From NCBI GenBank assembly GCA_052173655.1, contig JBQMYD010000006.1, forward strand, positions 89,481-153,480: a DNA stretch of 64,000 bases, read 5' to 3'. Position numbers and translations under genes: made by a program. The DNA comes from RGIG9060 sp052173655 (GTDB taxonomy: Bacteria; Spirochaetota; Spirochaetia; Treponematales; Treponemataceae). Below the pieces are notes generated by a model, which saw nothing but the letters and a program-made list of their open reading frames with translations, had not been told where the DNA came from and made no database searches. Below, one piece after another: positions 1 through 8,922 of this stretch (position 1 is its first letter; each line of letters starts with the position of its first letter).

Positions 1-1145
1 ATGTGTTCAGAATTTCCGTTAAGCATGGATATAAACATAACAAAACCGTTTACAGTTTTTTCCATGAATCGTATTATCGAATTTATATTGACACTGCAAA
101 AAATTCCCAGTGGAATTCCTGCAGCAATTCCACATAAACCGATAAAAAATGCTATACACAAAAATGTAAAAGTTATGGAAGAAGAATTTGCTCCCAAACT
201 TTTTAAAATTGCAATTTCTTTTTTTCGCTCCATAACAAGCATAACAATCGAAGAAGAAACACTTATAGTTGCAACAAGAACGATCAATGACATAATTAAA
301 AGTAACAAAAGTTTTGTAGAAGAAAAATTTTCAAATTGTTGCTTATTTAATTCTCGCCAATTGTAAATTATAGGCTCATAATCTAAAGCAGACTCAATTC
401 TTGAAGAAGTTTCATACAAGACAGAATTAAACGGATTTTGTGTTTCAACCCCGATATACATTCTGGATGAAGAATATTGAAAAAGTTTTAAAGAAGTTTC
501 CAGAGGAATAAAAATCCAAAGAGAATCCAATTCCTGATAACCGGAAGAAACTATGCCTTTTACCTTGAAAGTAGCAAATTTTGGCTTGATATTTCCATTT
601 ACGGTAGAAGAACCTATAATTCGAAGCGTATCACCTACTTTTAAATCCAACATCGATGCAATTTTTTTACCTATAACTGCAGAATTTGAAGAATCTAAAT
701 TAAATTCGCCGCTACATACTTCCATGTATTTTTTAAAAGAACCATTATTGTTGATAATATCTTTTTCTATTCCTCGTATTGTAGCTCCGACTCTTCCTTT
801 TTTACTTGCAGCTAAAGCAACACCTTGTCTTTCTACAGTTGCAGATTTTACACCTTCTAAAGTTGTTATTTTTTCTGCAAAATCTTTTAATTTTTTATAA
901 TTTCCGCTGGCAGTATTATTTTTTGCAGGAACTACAACCTGTAAATCATAACTTGAAAGCGAAATTATCCTTTGAGTTATTCCTTCAATCATTCCATTCA
1001 CAATTACAGAAACTACAATTAATGGTATTAAACTCAAGGCAATGCAGACAATTGAACCTACCATACTTTTTTTTGCATTTGAAGGAACTGAACTTTGAGG
1101 TTTTATAAATCTAAAAGACAGCAATAATGACGATCTTATATTCAT
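1..1145 (-). CDS. lolE: LolC/LolE-type ABC transporter permease (3' end cut by window edge)
   Basis: An open frame runs from ATG 1145 off the left edge, with 381 codons visible and no stop. The protein has a cytoplasmic start, a first membrane segment near residues 27-48, a large periplasmic MacB-like domain to about residue 265, then two FtsX-type membrane segments. This is the architecture of the LolC/LolE subunits that extract lipoproteins from the inner membrane for transfer to LolA. The start overlaps the lolD stop as ATGA, so translation is probably coupled. It is the third gene of a permease-ATPase-permease set. Which of the two permeases is LolC and which LolE cannot be decided from sequence alone; a MacB-like exporter is the other possibility. 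Confidence 0.85.
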   Translation of the reverse strand, partial: MNIRSSLLLSFRFIKPQSSVPSNAKKSMVGSIVCIALSLIPLIVVSVIVNGMIEGITQRIISLSSYDLQVVVPAKNNTASGNYKKLKDFAEKITTLEGVKSATVERQGVALAASKKGRVGATIRGIEKDIINNNGSFKKYMEVCSGEFNLDSSNSAVIGKKIASMLDLKVGDTLRIIGSSTVNGNIKPKFATFKVKGIVSSGYQELDSLWIFIPLETSLKLFQYSSSRMYIGVETQNPFNSVLYETSSRIESALDYEPIIYNWRELNKQQFENFSSTKLLLLLIMSLIVLVATISVSSSIVMLVMERKKEIAILKSLGANSSSITFTFLCIAFFIGLCGIAAGIPLGIFCSVNINSIIRFMEKTVNGFVMFISMLNGNSEH

Positions 1146-1831
1146 AGTTTTTCCAAAATTCCATTTACGATTTTAAAGCAAAAATCACCTTTTTTTGCAA
1201 TTTCCTTATCGTGGGTTACCAGAATCAATGTTTTTTTGTGTTTTTCTACCATTTCAAAAAGTTTTTCACTTATTAAAACTGAATTTGCAGGGTCTAAATT
1301 GCCGGTGGGTTCGTCTGCCAAAATAAGCTCAGGATTATTTATAAGCGAGCGTGCAACAGCGACCCTCTGTCTTTCCCCCCCTGAAAGTTTTGCAGGAATA
1401 TGATTTAATCTACTTTCCAAACCGACTTCAACCAAAAGTTGTTTTGCCTTTTCTATAGCTTCTTTTTTTCTCATTCCCTGCATATAGGCAGGAATATACA
1501 CGTTTTCCAAAGCCGTAAAATCTTTTAATAAATAATGAAACTGAAAAATCAACCCTACAAATTTTGCACGGAAATCTTCCAATTCATTTTCTTCAAGAGT
1601 TGTTACGTTATATTTTCCTGCTTGAACCGTACCGCTTGTAGCACAATCCAAGGCACCTATAATATTCAAAAGTGTACTTTTTCCGCTACCACTTTCTCCT
1701 ATAATTATATTTTTTGAGCCTTTTTCAAAACTTATGTTTACGCCGTTTAATATTGTTAAGGCTTCCCCAGATATATCATCTTTATAAGTTTTTATAAGAT
1801 TTTCGATTTTTACTATTTCGTTATTCATCAT
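1142..1831 (-). CDS. lolD: Lipoprotein-releasing ABC transporter ATPase LolD
   Basis: This is a 229-residue ABC ATPase that would power lipoprotein release from the inner membrane. Walker A (GESGSGKST) lies near residue 45, the Q-loop is in IFQFHYLL, the signature is LSGGERQ, Walker B is LILADEPTGNLD, and the H-loop His is in LVTHD. This is the MacB/LolD subfamily pattern. I chose ATG 1831 because GGAGGT lies 6 nt upstream; a longer frame to 1876 would overlap the upstream permease much further and has no better ribosome-binding site. The start overlaps the end of the upstream permease by 11 bp and the stop overlaps the next permease. The signature-motif codons contain a run of seven G (1375-1381 on the plus strand). 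Confidence 0.92.
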   Translation of the reverse strand: MMNNEIVKIENLIKTYKDDISGEALTILNGVNISFEKGSKNIIIGESGSGKSTLLNIIGALDCATSGTVQAGKYNVTTLEENELEDFRAKFVGLIFQFHYLLKDFTALENVYIPAYMQGMRKKEAIEKAKQLLVEVGLESRLNHIPAKLSGGERQRVAVARSLINNPELILADEPTGNLDPANSVLISEKLFEMVEKHKKTLILVTHDKEIAKKGDFCFKIVNGILEKL

Positions 1832-3119
1832 GTAAAACCTCCGCAATTTCAAACTGCATGATTTTTCTACTTGCAAGATAAGAAGAAAAAACGGCAGATA
1901 TTATACCAAAAATTGTGATATAAAAAATTTCTCCAAAATTTATAACAGCAGGAATATCAGCATAATAATTATAAATATAATTTTTACTCAAAAGAAAAAT
2001 CTTTTCAGGACTAATCAACATTGTAATAAAATAATTCATTCCGTAGCTTGCTTTGGATAAAAACTTAAAAACATAAGACATATTAACACTTATAAAAAGT
2101 CCCATAATCATGCCCGGTATACTTCCTGCAAGTCCTACATACAATCCTTGAATGATAAAAATCGTTCTGATATTTTTTTTATGAGCACCAAGCCCTTGCA
2201 GAACACAAAGTTCTTCTCTACGCTCAAAAACCATCCTACGCATTCCGTTGTAAATATTTATTGCAACAACAAGAAAAATTAAAAAAACAAGTAACATTAA
2301 AACATTTTTTTCAACACGAAGTGCCCCAAAAAAAGATTTATTAAAATCTCGCCAAGATTCTATTGCAGAATTAGGAAAATATTTTTTTAATTTGGTTTGT
2401 GCAGCAAAATCTTTGTTATAATCTTTGAGCTTTATTCCATAAACAACGTCATCAGTATTTCCAAGCATATTTTTTGCACTTTCTAATGGAATAAAAGCAA
2501 AAACAGAATTAATTTCGGCATAAGAGCATTGGAATAATGCTTTTACCGTAAAAATTCTATTTGAATCAAATAAGTCAACTTCCGCCCCTCCTGACAAAGC
2601 AAAAATATTAACTTTGTCTCCTAAAGTAACACCCAAAGTTTTTGCAAGAGAATGTCCGAGCCAAATTGAATCCCCATCTTCAAGACTAAACTCTCCTGCA
2701 TACAAGTTCATCTGCTCTCTAAAGCCCTTATCCTTCTGTAAAATATCAGGTTCAATTCCTCTGATCATTGCTCCAAACTGCTTACCTCGATTTCCGACCA
2801 AAAGTCCTTGAGAATCCAAAAAAGGTGTTATGCAAGTTATTTCTTCCACAGAATTTGATTTTTCAAGTATTTTACCGTATTTTTCAAATTTATCCGTCAA
2901 TCTTAAATGAAAAGAACTTATTTCCATAAGGCTATTAATGGAAGTCCCTTGAAAACCGTTCATAACAGAAACTATAACAATAAGAGCCATTACTCCAAAA
3001 CCTATTCCGATAGCAGGAATAATTCTTGTAGAAGAATATCTGCTTTTTCTATCCAAACCTGAAAGCCTTGTTGATATAAAATGAATCCATTTAAAATCAG
3101 TTATTAATTTATAATTCAA
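1821..3119 (-). CDS. lolC: LolC/LolE-type ABC transporter permease
   Basis: This 432-residue permease has one N-terminal membrane segment (about residues 34-56), a periplasmic MacB-like core, and three membrane segments in the C-terminal third with the FtsX-like stretch around an ERREELCVLQGLGA motif. It pairs with lolD and the permease at 1-1145 to form a two-permease Lol complex. The start is TTG at 3119: it overlaps the preceding stop as TTGA and has GAGGT 5 nt upstream, and no ATG lies nearby. Next to lolA at 57226-57939 this indicates a working lipoprotein sorting route; LolB is not seen, and spirochaetes are generally reported to lack it. Confidence 0.88.
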   Translation of the reverse strand: MNYKLITDFKWIHFISTRLSGLDRKSRYSSTRIIPAIGIGFGVMALIVIVSVMNGFQGTSINSLMEISSFHLRLTDKFEKYGKILEKSNSVEEITCITPFLDSQGLLVGNRGKQFGAMIRGIEPDILQKDKGFREQMNLYAGEFSLEDGDSIWLGHSLAKTLGVTLGDKVNIFALSGGAEVDLFDSNRIFTVKALFQCSYAEINSVFAFIPLESAKNMLGNTDDVVYGIKLKDYNKDFAAQTKLKKYFPNSAIESWRDFNKSFFGALRVEKNVLMLLVFLIFLVVAINIYNGMRRMVFERREELCVLQGLGAHKKNIRTIFIIQGLYVGLAGSIPGMIMGLFISVNMSYVFKFLSKASYGMNYFITMLISPEKIFLLSKNYIYNYYADIPAVINFGEIFYITIFGIISAVFSSYLASRKIMQFEIAEVLHDE

Positions 3120-4171
3120 AGCTCACCTCTTTTATTACTGCGGACAAATTCACCGTTCAAAAAAAATATTTCTTCGTCTATAAGATAATCCTTGTAGACA
3201 GTTTTTACAGAATAATTATTAGGTAGATATATTTCATAAGAATAATTGCCGTCTGATTCAAAAATTTTTTCAGACTTTTTTATGTTATTTTCATAAATAA
3301 CTTCATCAGGATTACGTAATTTTTTTTTAAAATCATATTCATGAACGACAAAGAAATCTCCTTTTGTCAATTCTGTTCTTAAAATTCTGTTTTTTTCATC
3401 ATATTCGTATTTTTCATCCGAAACAAAATTTTTATCTGATAAAAATGAATCCTCAAAAGATGAATCAATAAAAAGTTCATCATCAAAATTATCATTATCA
3501 GAGTTTTTTTGTTCCTCAGACTGTAAAAAATTAAAAACAGTTTTTCTTTTAATAAAATTCTTTTCAGTATAAAAAATTTTTGAAATAAGTTTATCGTTAT
3601 AATTTTTTTCTAATGCAAAACTCGGAACTTTTTTATCTTTGGAATCGTATACATATTTTGTTTGGCTGTACATTTTTGTTTCACCGTCTTTCCACATGAT
3701 TTCGCTTATCACACGATCCTTTTTGTCATATCGGCACATTTTTATAAAATTTTCGTCTTTGAAAACTTTTGTCAAAATTCCTTCCGGTGAAATATAAATA
3801 AAAATATTGGAATTTTCAGATTTAAATAACCTAATTGAAAAATCCCGTTTATATTTGTACTGAACATTATCCGAATTCAATTGTTTTATAAATGGCAAAT
3901 TACTAGGCCTGAATGCCAGTTTTATTTCATATTTTTCATCAGCTTCACCGGCACAATCAAAAATCGGACGCGGTATATCAACAAAGTGTTTATTAAAATC
4001 AAAACTCAAAACCGAAGGAGGAAATTTTTTGAAAATTTCCGGAGGAAAAAAATCAGTAAAATTATCATCTAAAACGGTTTTTGAAAACAAAGAAAAATTA
4101 CAAAATATTCCGGTCAAAATGAGAAAAATAAAAAATTTTATTTTTTCTTTGTTTTTTTTTGTAAAGACCAA
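3116..4171 (-). CDS. Exported protein of unknown function
   Basis: This gene encodes a protein of about 351 residues with a lysine-rich start followed by a hydrophobic stretch typical of a signal peptide (near residues 10-28). No catalytic motif is recognised. The body carries repeated short Tyr-Asp segments such as KYVYDSKDKK and EYDEKNRILRTE, resembling degenerate YD-type beta repeats seen in surface proteins, and an acidic patch rich in Asp/Asn/Ser in the middle. A longer frame begins at 4258 inside ftsY, but TTG 4171 is preferred: GGAG lies 7 nt upstream and the product then starts just before the signal peptide. It sits between ftsY (2 nt away) and lolC (4-nt overlap), so an envelope role is likely but unproven. 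Confidence 0.6.
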   Translation of the reverse strand: MVFTKKNKEKIKFFIFLILTGIFCNFSLFSKTVLDDNFTDFFPPEIFKKFPPSVLSFDFNKHFVDIPRPIFDCAGEADEKYEIKLAFRPSNLPFIKQLNSDNVQYKYKRDFSIRLFKSENSNIFIYISPEGILTKVFKDENFIKMCRYDKKDRVISEIMWKDGETKMYSQTKYVYDSKDKKVPSFALEKNYNDKLISKIFYTEKNFIKRKTVFNFLQSEEQKNSDNDNFDDELFIDSSFEDSFLSDKNFVSDEKYEYDEKNRILRTELTKGDFFVVHEYDFKKKLRNPDEVIYENNIKKSEKIFESDGNYSYEIYLPNNYSVKTVYKDYLIDEEIFFLNGEFVRSNKRGEL

Positions 4172-4173
4172 AA

Positions 4174-5058
4174 TTATTCTCCGATTAAGTCTTTTAAAAA
4201 TTTGTCTTTTTCGAAAAGTGCAATGTCGGCATATTTCTCTCCAAAACAAATAAAACAAACAGGAATGTTTAATTCTTTTCCCAAATTGACAATCATTCCG
4301 CCTTTTGCAGTTGAGTCATACTTTGTAAGAACTACGGCATCTATACCAACAGCTTGATTAAAAACTTCTGCCTGCCTTAAAGCATTTTGACCTGTTGTTG
4401 CATCAAGAACTAATATTTTTTTATAACATCCTTCCTCAACTTTTTGCTTTGCCGTTCTATCAATTTTTTGCAGTTCTCTTACAAGATTTTCCTTATTGTG
4501 AAGTCTTCCTGCAGTATCAACAAGTACAAGCCCTTCTCCTTTTGAGTTTGCAGACTCAATTGCATCATAAACAACAGCGGAAGGATCAGAACCGTCTTGA
4601 TGAGCAATCACCCTAACGCCAACTTTTTCTCCGTGATATTTTAACTGGTCAATTGCAGCTGCTCTAAAAGTATCGCAAGCGGCAATCAACACCTTGCTCT
4701 CATCTGAATAAAAATTATTTTTGTACCAACCTGCCATTTTTGCAACAGAAGTCGTTTTTCCTACACCATTTACGCCTAAAACAAGATAAACATTCACTTT
4801 GCCCTTTTGCGGCTCCATATTTTTTTGCAATACAAACGGAGAAAGGAAAGTTTTTATCTTTTCCTGTAAGTCAGATTTTTCTGTTATTTTTTCGCGTTTT
4901 GCTTCCTTTTCAAGATTCTCTACAATATCAAAAGCAAGTTTTGCTCCTATATCGCTTTCTATTAAAGTATCTCCCAAGTCTTCAAAAAATTCACTATCAA
5001 AATTGGATTTTCCGATAAAAAGTTTTTTTAGTTTTTCCCCAAAAGTAATTTTTGCCAT
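4174..5058 (-). CDS. ftsY: Signal recognition particle receptor FtsY
   Basis: This 294-residue SRP-type GTPase delivers ribosome-nascent chain complexes to the Sec translocon at the inner membrane. It shows the NG domain only: G1 GVNGVGKTTSVAKM, the DTFRAAA element, the G3 motif DTAGR and the G4 motif TKYD. The acidic A domain of enterobacterial FtsY is essentially missing, as in many small FtsY proteins. ATG 5058 (product starting MAKITFGEKL) is chosen because GAG lies 7 nt upstream; an in-frame GTG at 5070 is possible but overlaps that ribosome-binding site. It is followed by an exported protein and the Lol genes, a coherent membrane-biogenesis cluster. Confidence 0.93.
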   Translation of the reverse strand: MAKITFGEKLKKLFIGKSNFDSEFFEDLGDTLIESDIGAKLAFDIVENLEKEAKREKITEKSDLQEKIKTFLSPFVLQKNMEPQKGKVNVYLVLGVNGVGKTTSVAKMAGWYKNNFYSDESKVLIAACDTFRAAAIDQLKYHGEKVGVRVIAHQDGSDPSAVVYDAIESANSKGEGLVLVDTAGRLHNKENLVRELQKIDRTAKQKVEEGCYKKILVLDATTGQNALRQAEVFNQAVGIDAVVLTKYDSTAKGGMIVNLGKELNIPVCFICFGEKYADIALFEKDKFLKDLIGE

Positions 5059-5102
5059 TATGTTTCTCACCTTTTTCTATTTATAAATAATCTATTTTAA
5101 AA

Positions 5103-6821
5103 TCATAAATTAATATCTATACTTTCATTTTCAGTATTTTCAATTTGTAATTCAATGTCAGTTTCATTATTTTTTAAAGTATTTTCATTTGAATCACTTG
5201 TAAATAATGAAGCATCCTCTTCTTTTTCAACAATTTTAGCTTCAATCACTTTTGGAATGACTTTATCAGCATTCACAAGATAAATTATAAGCTGCGTAAG
5301 AAAATTTATTCCGGCTCCTATGACAGTATACATGGAAATATCTCTGCCGACTTTCCAATTGTAAGTAACAGAAGAATCAATAATTCCCTCATTAACCAAA
5401 CACTGTTCATACATTCCTTTAAAAAAATAATAAACAGGAACCGACAAAATTAAACCTCCGTAAGACCAGTACATTATTTTGCGACTTTTATTAATTTTAT
5501 CAGTTAAATTTTCTTTTATTTGAGGAATTTTTACTACAGCTTGTATATTGTTTTGAGAATTTTCATCTTTTACAGAATAAGTTATACCGTTTCTAAGAAC
5601 AAAAAAACCGGAATCACCTTTGCCGTTTTCAATTTCGCCCAAAGAATTATTTGTTTTTATGCTGGCAACGACCGGAGTGGAACCTAAAAAATCTGTATTT
5701 AAATAAATAGAAGAACTCATTTGCTCGTCATTTTTTTTCTCATCTTTATTATCAAACTCACCTTTCGCTTTTTTTTCTATTTTTTTTAAAGATTTTTTTT
5801 CAAACTTGTTCTCTATCGATTCTGTAACAAAAACCGATTCAGTCAATTGCAATCGGTTCATTTGAATATTTATAATCTTATTTTCATTAGAAGCAAAATC
5901 GAAAGTAAAAAAAACAACCTCATAACCCGGAGATTCTACACGAATTGTATGCTTACCTGCCGAAAATGAGGCGGAAACTACCGCTCCATGATAAATCGCA
6001 TCTTCAATGTAAACTGAACAATTTTCTCCGGCTTCTTCGGGTGATATAAAAATATCTGCATGAATTAAATCATCATTAATCATACTTCCTAAAAACACGT
6101 TCATCAAAGTTTTTGCAATATACTCGGTTTCTCTTAAAGAACCGAATTCATTAGCACTGACTATAACTTGATTTGACGGATATAAAGTCATTTTTGTTTC
6201 AACTTGAATATAACCGTGCAAATTGTAAATTTTTCCGGTGATTAATGCCCTAATTTTTGAATCATTGATCTCTTTTAGCGAAAGAGTTTTTCCTCCCGGA
6301 ACATAAAGTTTTGAACTGTCATTTTTGTAAAGACTTATAAGTTCTAAAGTATTTTCTTGTAAATTAGGATCATCAAATTTTTTTATCAGTTCATCTTCTT
6401 CTTTTACATATTCTGCCAGTTTTTTTTCCGCCTCAGATTTTTGATTATTCACCTCATTCATTTTTTTTGAAAACTCAATTCCTGAATGAGTAAACATCAA
6501 AGTATCCCTATTTTTTGTAATTACAGCAATGGATTCAAATTGTTTTTGCTGCTTTTGCCTTATTTCGTATAAATTTCGCTGTAAAATTTCTTCAGGATGA
6601 ACTGTCCTGTTTATTCCAAGGGGAAGAGAATCCAACATCAGCATAGGAATTTGCTTTGAAATTACCTCAAGACTTTCTTTTTCTACAGTAGTCATCAAAC
6701 CCGACTCTACGATTTCAAACTGGCAACATGCAATTGTCCAAGCTTCAGTCTTTGTTGATGCAAAAATTTGAGAAATAATAAAAAAAATAAATAAACCAAT
6801 CAAAATTGGTCTTTTTTTCAT
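5103..6821 (-). CDS. Exported PEGA-like protein with C-terminal membrane segments
   Basis: This 572-residue protein begins with a clear signal peptide (hydrophobic residues 6-21, cleavage near IFAST). A coiled, charged region spans about residues 85-160. Around residues 265-325 is a beta-rich stretch with SAGKHTIRVESPGYE, the usual pattern of a PEGA domain, which often presents at the cell surface. Two hydrophobic segments near residues 447-470 and 490-515 could anchor the C-terminus. The last 60 residues are Glu/Asn-rich. It overlaps the prfB stop by 4 nt, so it is translated from the prfB message. No enzyme motif is visible; the function is unknown. Confidence 0.7.
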   Translation of the reverse strand: MKKRPILIGLFIFFIISQIFASTKTEAWTIACCQFEIVESGLMTTVEKESLEVISKQIPMLMLDSLPLGINRTVHPEEILQRNLYEIRQKQQKQFESIAVITKNRDTLMFTHSGIEFSKKMNEVNNQKSEAEKKLAEYVKEEDELIKKFDDPNLQENTLELISLYKNDSSKLYVPGGKTLSLKEINDSKIRALITGKIYNLHGYIQVETKMTLYPSNQVIVSANEFGSLRETEYIAKTLMNVFLGSMINDDLIHADIFISPEEAGENCSVYIEDAIYHGAVVSASFSAGKHTIRVESPGYEVVFFTFDFASNENKIINIQMNRLQLTESVFVTESIENKFEKKSLKKIEKKAKGEFDNKDEKKNDEQMSSSIYLNTDFLGSTPVVASIKTNNSLGEIENGKGDSGFFVLRNGITYSVKDENSQNNIQAVVKIPQIKENLTDKINKSRKIMYWSYGGLILSVPVYYFFKGMYEQCLVNEGIIDSSVTYNWKVGRDISMYTVIGAGINFLTQLIIYLVNADKVIPKVIEAKIVEKEEDASLFTSDSNENTLKNNETDIELQIENTENESIDINL

Positions 6822-7940
6822 TCTTCATTATCTCCCATAGACACACCCTTCCATTTTGCGTGCAAAAAAGATTCAATAAAAATATCTATAGAGCCGTCCA
6901 TAACGGATTGTATGTTCCCGGTTTCCGTTTTTGTTCTATGATCTTTTACCATTGTGTAGGGTTGGAAAACATATGAGCGGATTTGACTTCCAAACGAAAT
7001 GTCTTTTTTTTCGGAAGCAAACTTTGAATTTTCTTTTTCTTTTTCAGCCTTATAGTACTCATAAAGCCTTGCCTTTAGCATGCTCATAGCAGTCTGTCTG
7101 TTCATAAGTTGGCTACGTTCGGTCTGACAGGCAACAACTATTCCTGTTGGAATGTGAGTAAAACGCACCGCAGAATCGGTTTTGTTTACATGCTGTCCTC
7201 CGGCTCCTCCGGCTCTGTAGGTATCTACCCGTAAATCCTCAGGACGAATTTCAACTTCAATTGTGTCATCCAAAATTGGAAAAACGTAAACACTGGAAAA
7301 AGATGTGTGTCTTCTAGCATTTGAATCAAAAGGGCTTATGCGTACAAGACGATGAATTCCAGCTTCAGCTTTTAAATAACCGTAACAATAATCTCCGTTA
7401 ATCTGTAAAGTTACAGACTTTATTCCACCTTCCGCTTCAAGAATATCAACAAGTTCAATTTTAAATCCGCGTCGTTCAGCCCAGCGAGAATACATACGAC
7501 AAAGCATGTTAGCCCAATCACATGCTTCTGTACCGCCGGCTCCGGCGTGTATAGTCAAAAAACAACCGTTTTTATCAACTTCATCAGAAAGTAAATTCAA
7601 AATACTCAGTTTTTCGTAATCGGATTTTATTTTTTCATATTCGCAATCTATTTCACTTTCAAGGGAAGAATCTCGGCTTTCTTCAGCAAGTTCATAAAGA
7701 GTTTTCAGATCGTTTATTTTATTCACTAATTCGCGCCACGGCTCGATCTGATTTTTCAATTTTTTTATTTCGTTCATAACTTTTTCGGCTTTTTTTATAT
7801 CATCCCAAAAACCGACTTGCGAGGAAATTTTTTCTTTTTCTAAAATTTTTTGTTCTACAACAGGAACGTCAAAGACGCCCCCAAATGTCTAAAATCTCAG
7901 ATTTTAATTCCATCACGGGTATTTTGTAGTCTTCTAACAT
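6818..7940 (-). CDS. prfB: Peptide chain release factor 2 (programmed +1 frameshift)
   Basis: RF2 recognises UGA and UAA and hydrolyses peptidyl-tRNA. The GGQ catalytic motif is in RAGGAGGQHVNKTDS and the UGA-specific anticodon mimic SPF is in ISPFDSNARRH. The gene is in two frames. Frame 0 runs from ATG 7940 (GAGG lies 7 nt upstream) for 23 codons to CTT-TGA, with the TGA at 7871-7869. Skipping one T gives GAC at 7870 and an open frame to 6818, for a 373-residue product. A GGGGG Shine-Dalgarno-like tract sits just before the shift site, as in the classical RF2 autoregulatory signal. The coding sequence is therefore 7940-7872 joined to 7870-6818. Annotating only the long second frame would lose about 54 residues. 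Confidence 0.95.
7869..7882 (-). promoter_or_regulatory. RF2 autoregulatory +1 frameshift site
   Basis: Read on the minus strand, the site is TGGGGGCGTCTTTGAC. A G-rich internal Shine-Dalgarno mimic precedes CTT TGA C by 3-4 nt. When RF2 is scarce, UGA decoding stalls and the ribosome slips from CTT to TTT, continuing in the +1 frame. The downstream frame encodes the expected RF2 N-terminal helix region, which confirms that the shift is used. Confidence 0.92.
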
Positions 7941-7960
7941 TTTAAAACCTCTTTCATATC

Positions 7961-7989
7961 AGTTTAAAATAATATGATAGTCTTGTCAA
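7961..7989 (-). promoter_or_regulatory. prfB operon promoter
   Basis: TTGACA (7989-7984) and TAAACT (7966-7961) are separated by 17 nt, a near-consensus sigma-70 promoter. The predicted transcript starts near 7954 and includes the GAGG ribosome-binding site before prfB. Its -35 box overlaps that of the divergent promoter at 7983-8011. Confidence 0.8.
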
Positions 7990-8011
7990 ATGATGAAAAT
8001 TGTCGCATACT
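7983..8011 (+). promoter_or_regulatory. Promoter of the secreted FN3/TPR gene, leaderless type
   Basis: TTGTCA (7983-7988), a 17-nt spacer and CATACT (8006-8011) precede ATG 8019 by 7 nt. No Shine-Dalgarno sequence lies between them, so the transcript is predicted to begin at or next to the A of ATG. The -35 box shares five base pairs with the -35 box of the prfB promoter on the other strand. Confidence 0.65.
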
Positions 8012-8018
8012 ATAGAAC

Positions 8019-8906
8019 ATGAGACAGAATTTTATTGTATTTTTGTTTGCCTTACTTTTTTTAACCGACGTTAGTGCACAAAGTTCCATTTCATCTTCAA
8101 TATCTTCACTAAAATCCGAACTTCTAAAAATTGAAGAAGATCATGCCGTTATACAGCTAAAATGGGAAGTTCCTGAAAAAAACAATATCACTTCGTTTTT
8201 GATCTACAGAGATACGCAAAAAATAACAAAAGATACAATAACAAGCTTAAAACCGATAACAACTCTGACGGGAAGATACACAAAATATACTGATACTGTA
8301 TATGATTTAAGCAAATCTTACTTTTACTGCGTTTTAACGGACACCGAAAATTCAGGAATCTTTGGCATAATTATTCCTGCAGTAAACTCTACGGTTGCAG
8401 CAGTTATTCCAAATGAACATAAAATTGATATTTTACAATACATAAATGAAGCGGGAAGAATAAAAACCGTAGAAAATGAGCGAGAACTTACACCTCTTCC
8501 ATATCTTAATGAACTTTCAAATTCAAAAAATACGATTGTAATTCCACAAAAATATTTAAAACTTGCTCAAAATTTTTCAAAAACTTCAAAATCTAAAAAT
8601 ACAAAAAAAATTCAAATTCTTGATATAGATAAAAAAGCCGAAAACGGAGATCAATATCTTTTAAGTTTAATTGTAAACGGCTCCTTTAAGGAAGCAAAAT
8701 GGGATGAAGCTTCAAAAGAATTGGAAGATTTTTTGCGTGTAAATCGAAGTCAGGAAACAGTTAATAGAGCTCATTTTTATCAAGGGCAAATCTTTTATTA
8801 CAAAGGTGACAGCCGTAAAGCTATTTTTTCCTTTATGAAAAGCCAAAATGACTATCCAATCGAAAGTCGCCAATGGATTGATGAAGTTCTAAACAAAATC
8901 GAATAA
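8019..8906 (+). CDS. Secreted protein with FN3-like and TPR-like segments, unknown function
   Basis: This 295-residue protein has a signal peptide (hydrophobic residues 5-17, likely cleavage after VSA). Residues about 43-110 read like a fibronectin type III fold, with a WEVPE start, a YRDTQ middle and a YFYCVLT strand. Residues about 235-290 look like one or two TPR helices, with the AHFYQGQIFYYKGD stretch and SRKAIFSFMKSQNDYP. No catalytic residues stand out. It is divergent from prfB with overlapping -35 boxes and ends 16 nt from the convergent TPR gene. It has no Shine-Dalgarno sequence. A role as a periplasmic or surface binding protein is only a guess. Confidence 0.7.
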   Translation: MRQNFIVFLFALLFLTDVSAQSSISSSISSLKSELLKIEEDHAVIQLKWEVPEKNNITSFLIYRDTQKITKDTITSLKPITTLTGRYTKYTDTVYDLSKSYFYCVLTDTENSGIFGIIIPAVNSTVAAVIPNEHKIDILQYINEAGRIKTVENERELTPLPYLNELSNSKNTIVIPQKYLKLAQNFSKTSKSKNTKKIQILDIDKKAENGDQYLLSLIVNGSFKEAKWDEASKELEDFLRVNRSQETVNRAHFYQGQIFYYKGDSRKAIFSFMKSQNDYPIESRQWIDEVLNKIE

Positions 8907-8922
8907 GAACAAAAACAGTATC

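Noticed and set aside
4172..4258. Long N-terminal extension of the exported protein into ftsY
   Set aside because: It would place a basic stretch before the signal peptide and overlap ftsY by 85 bp; TTG 4171 has a ribosome-binding site.
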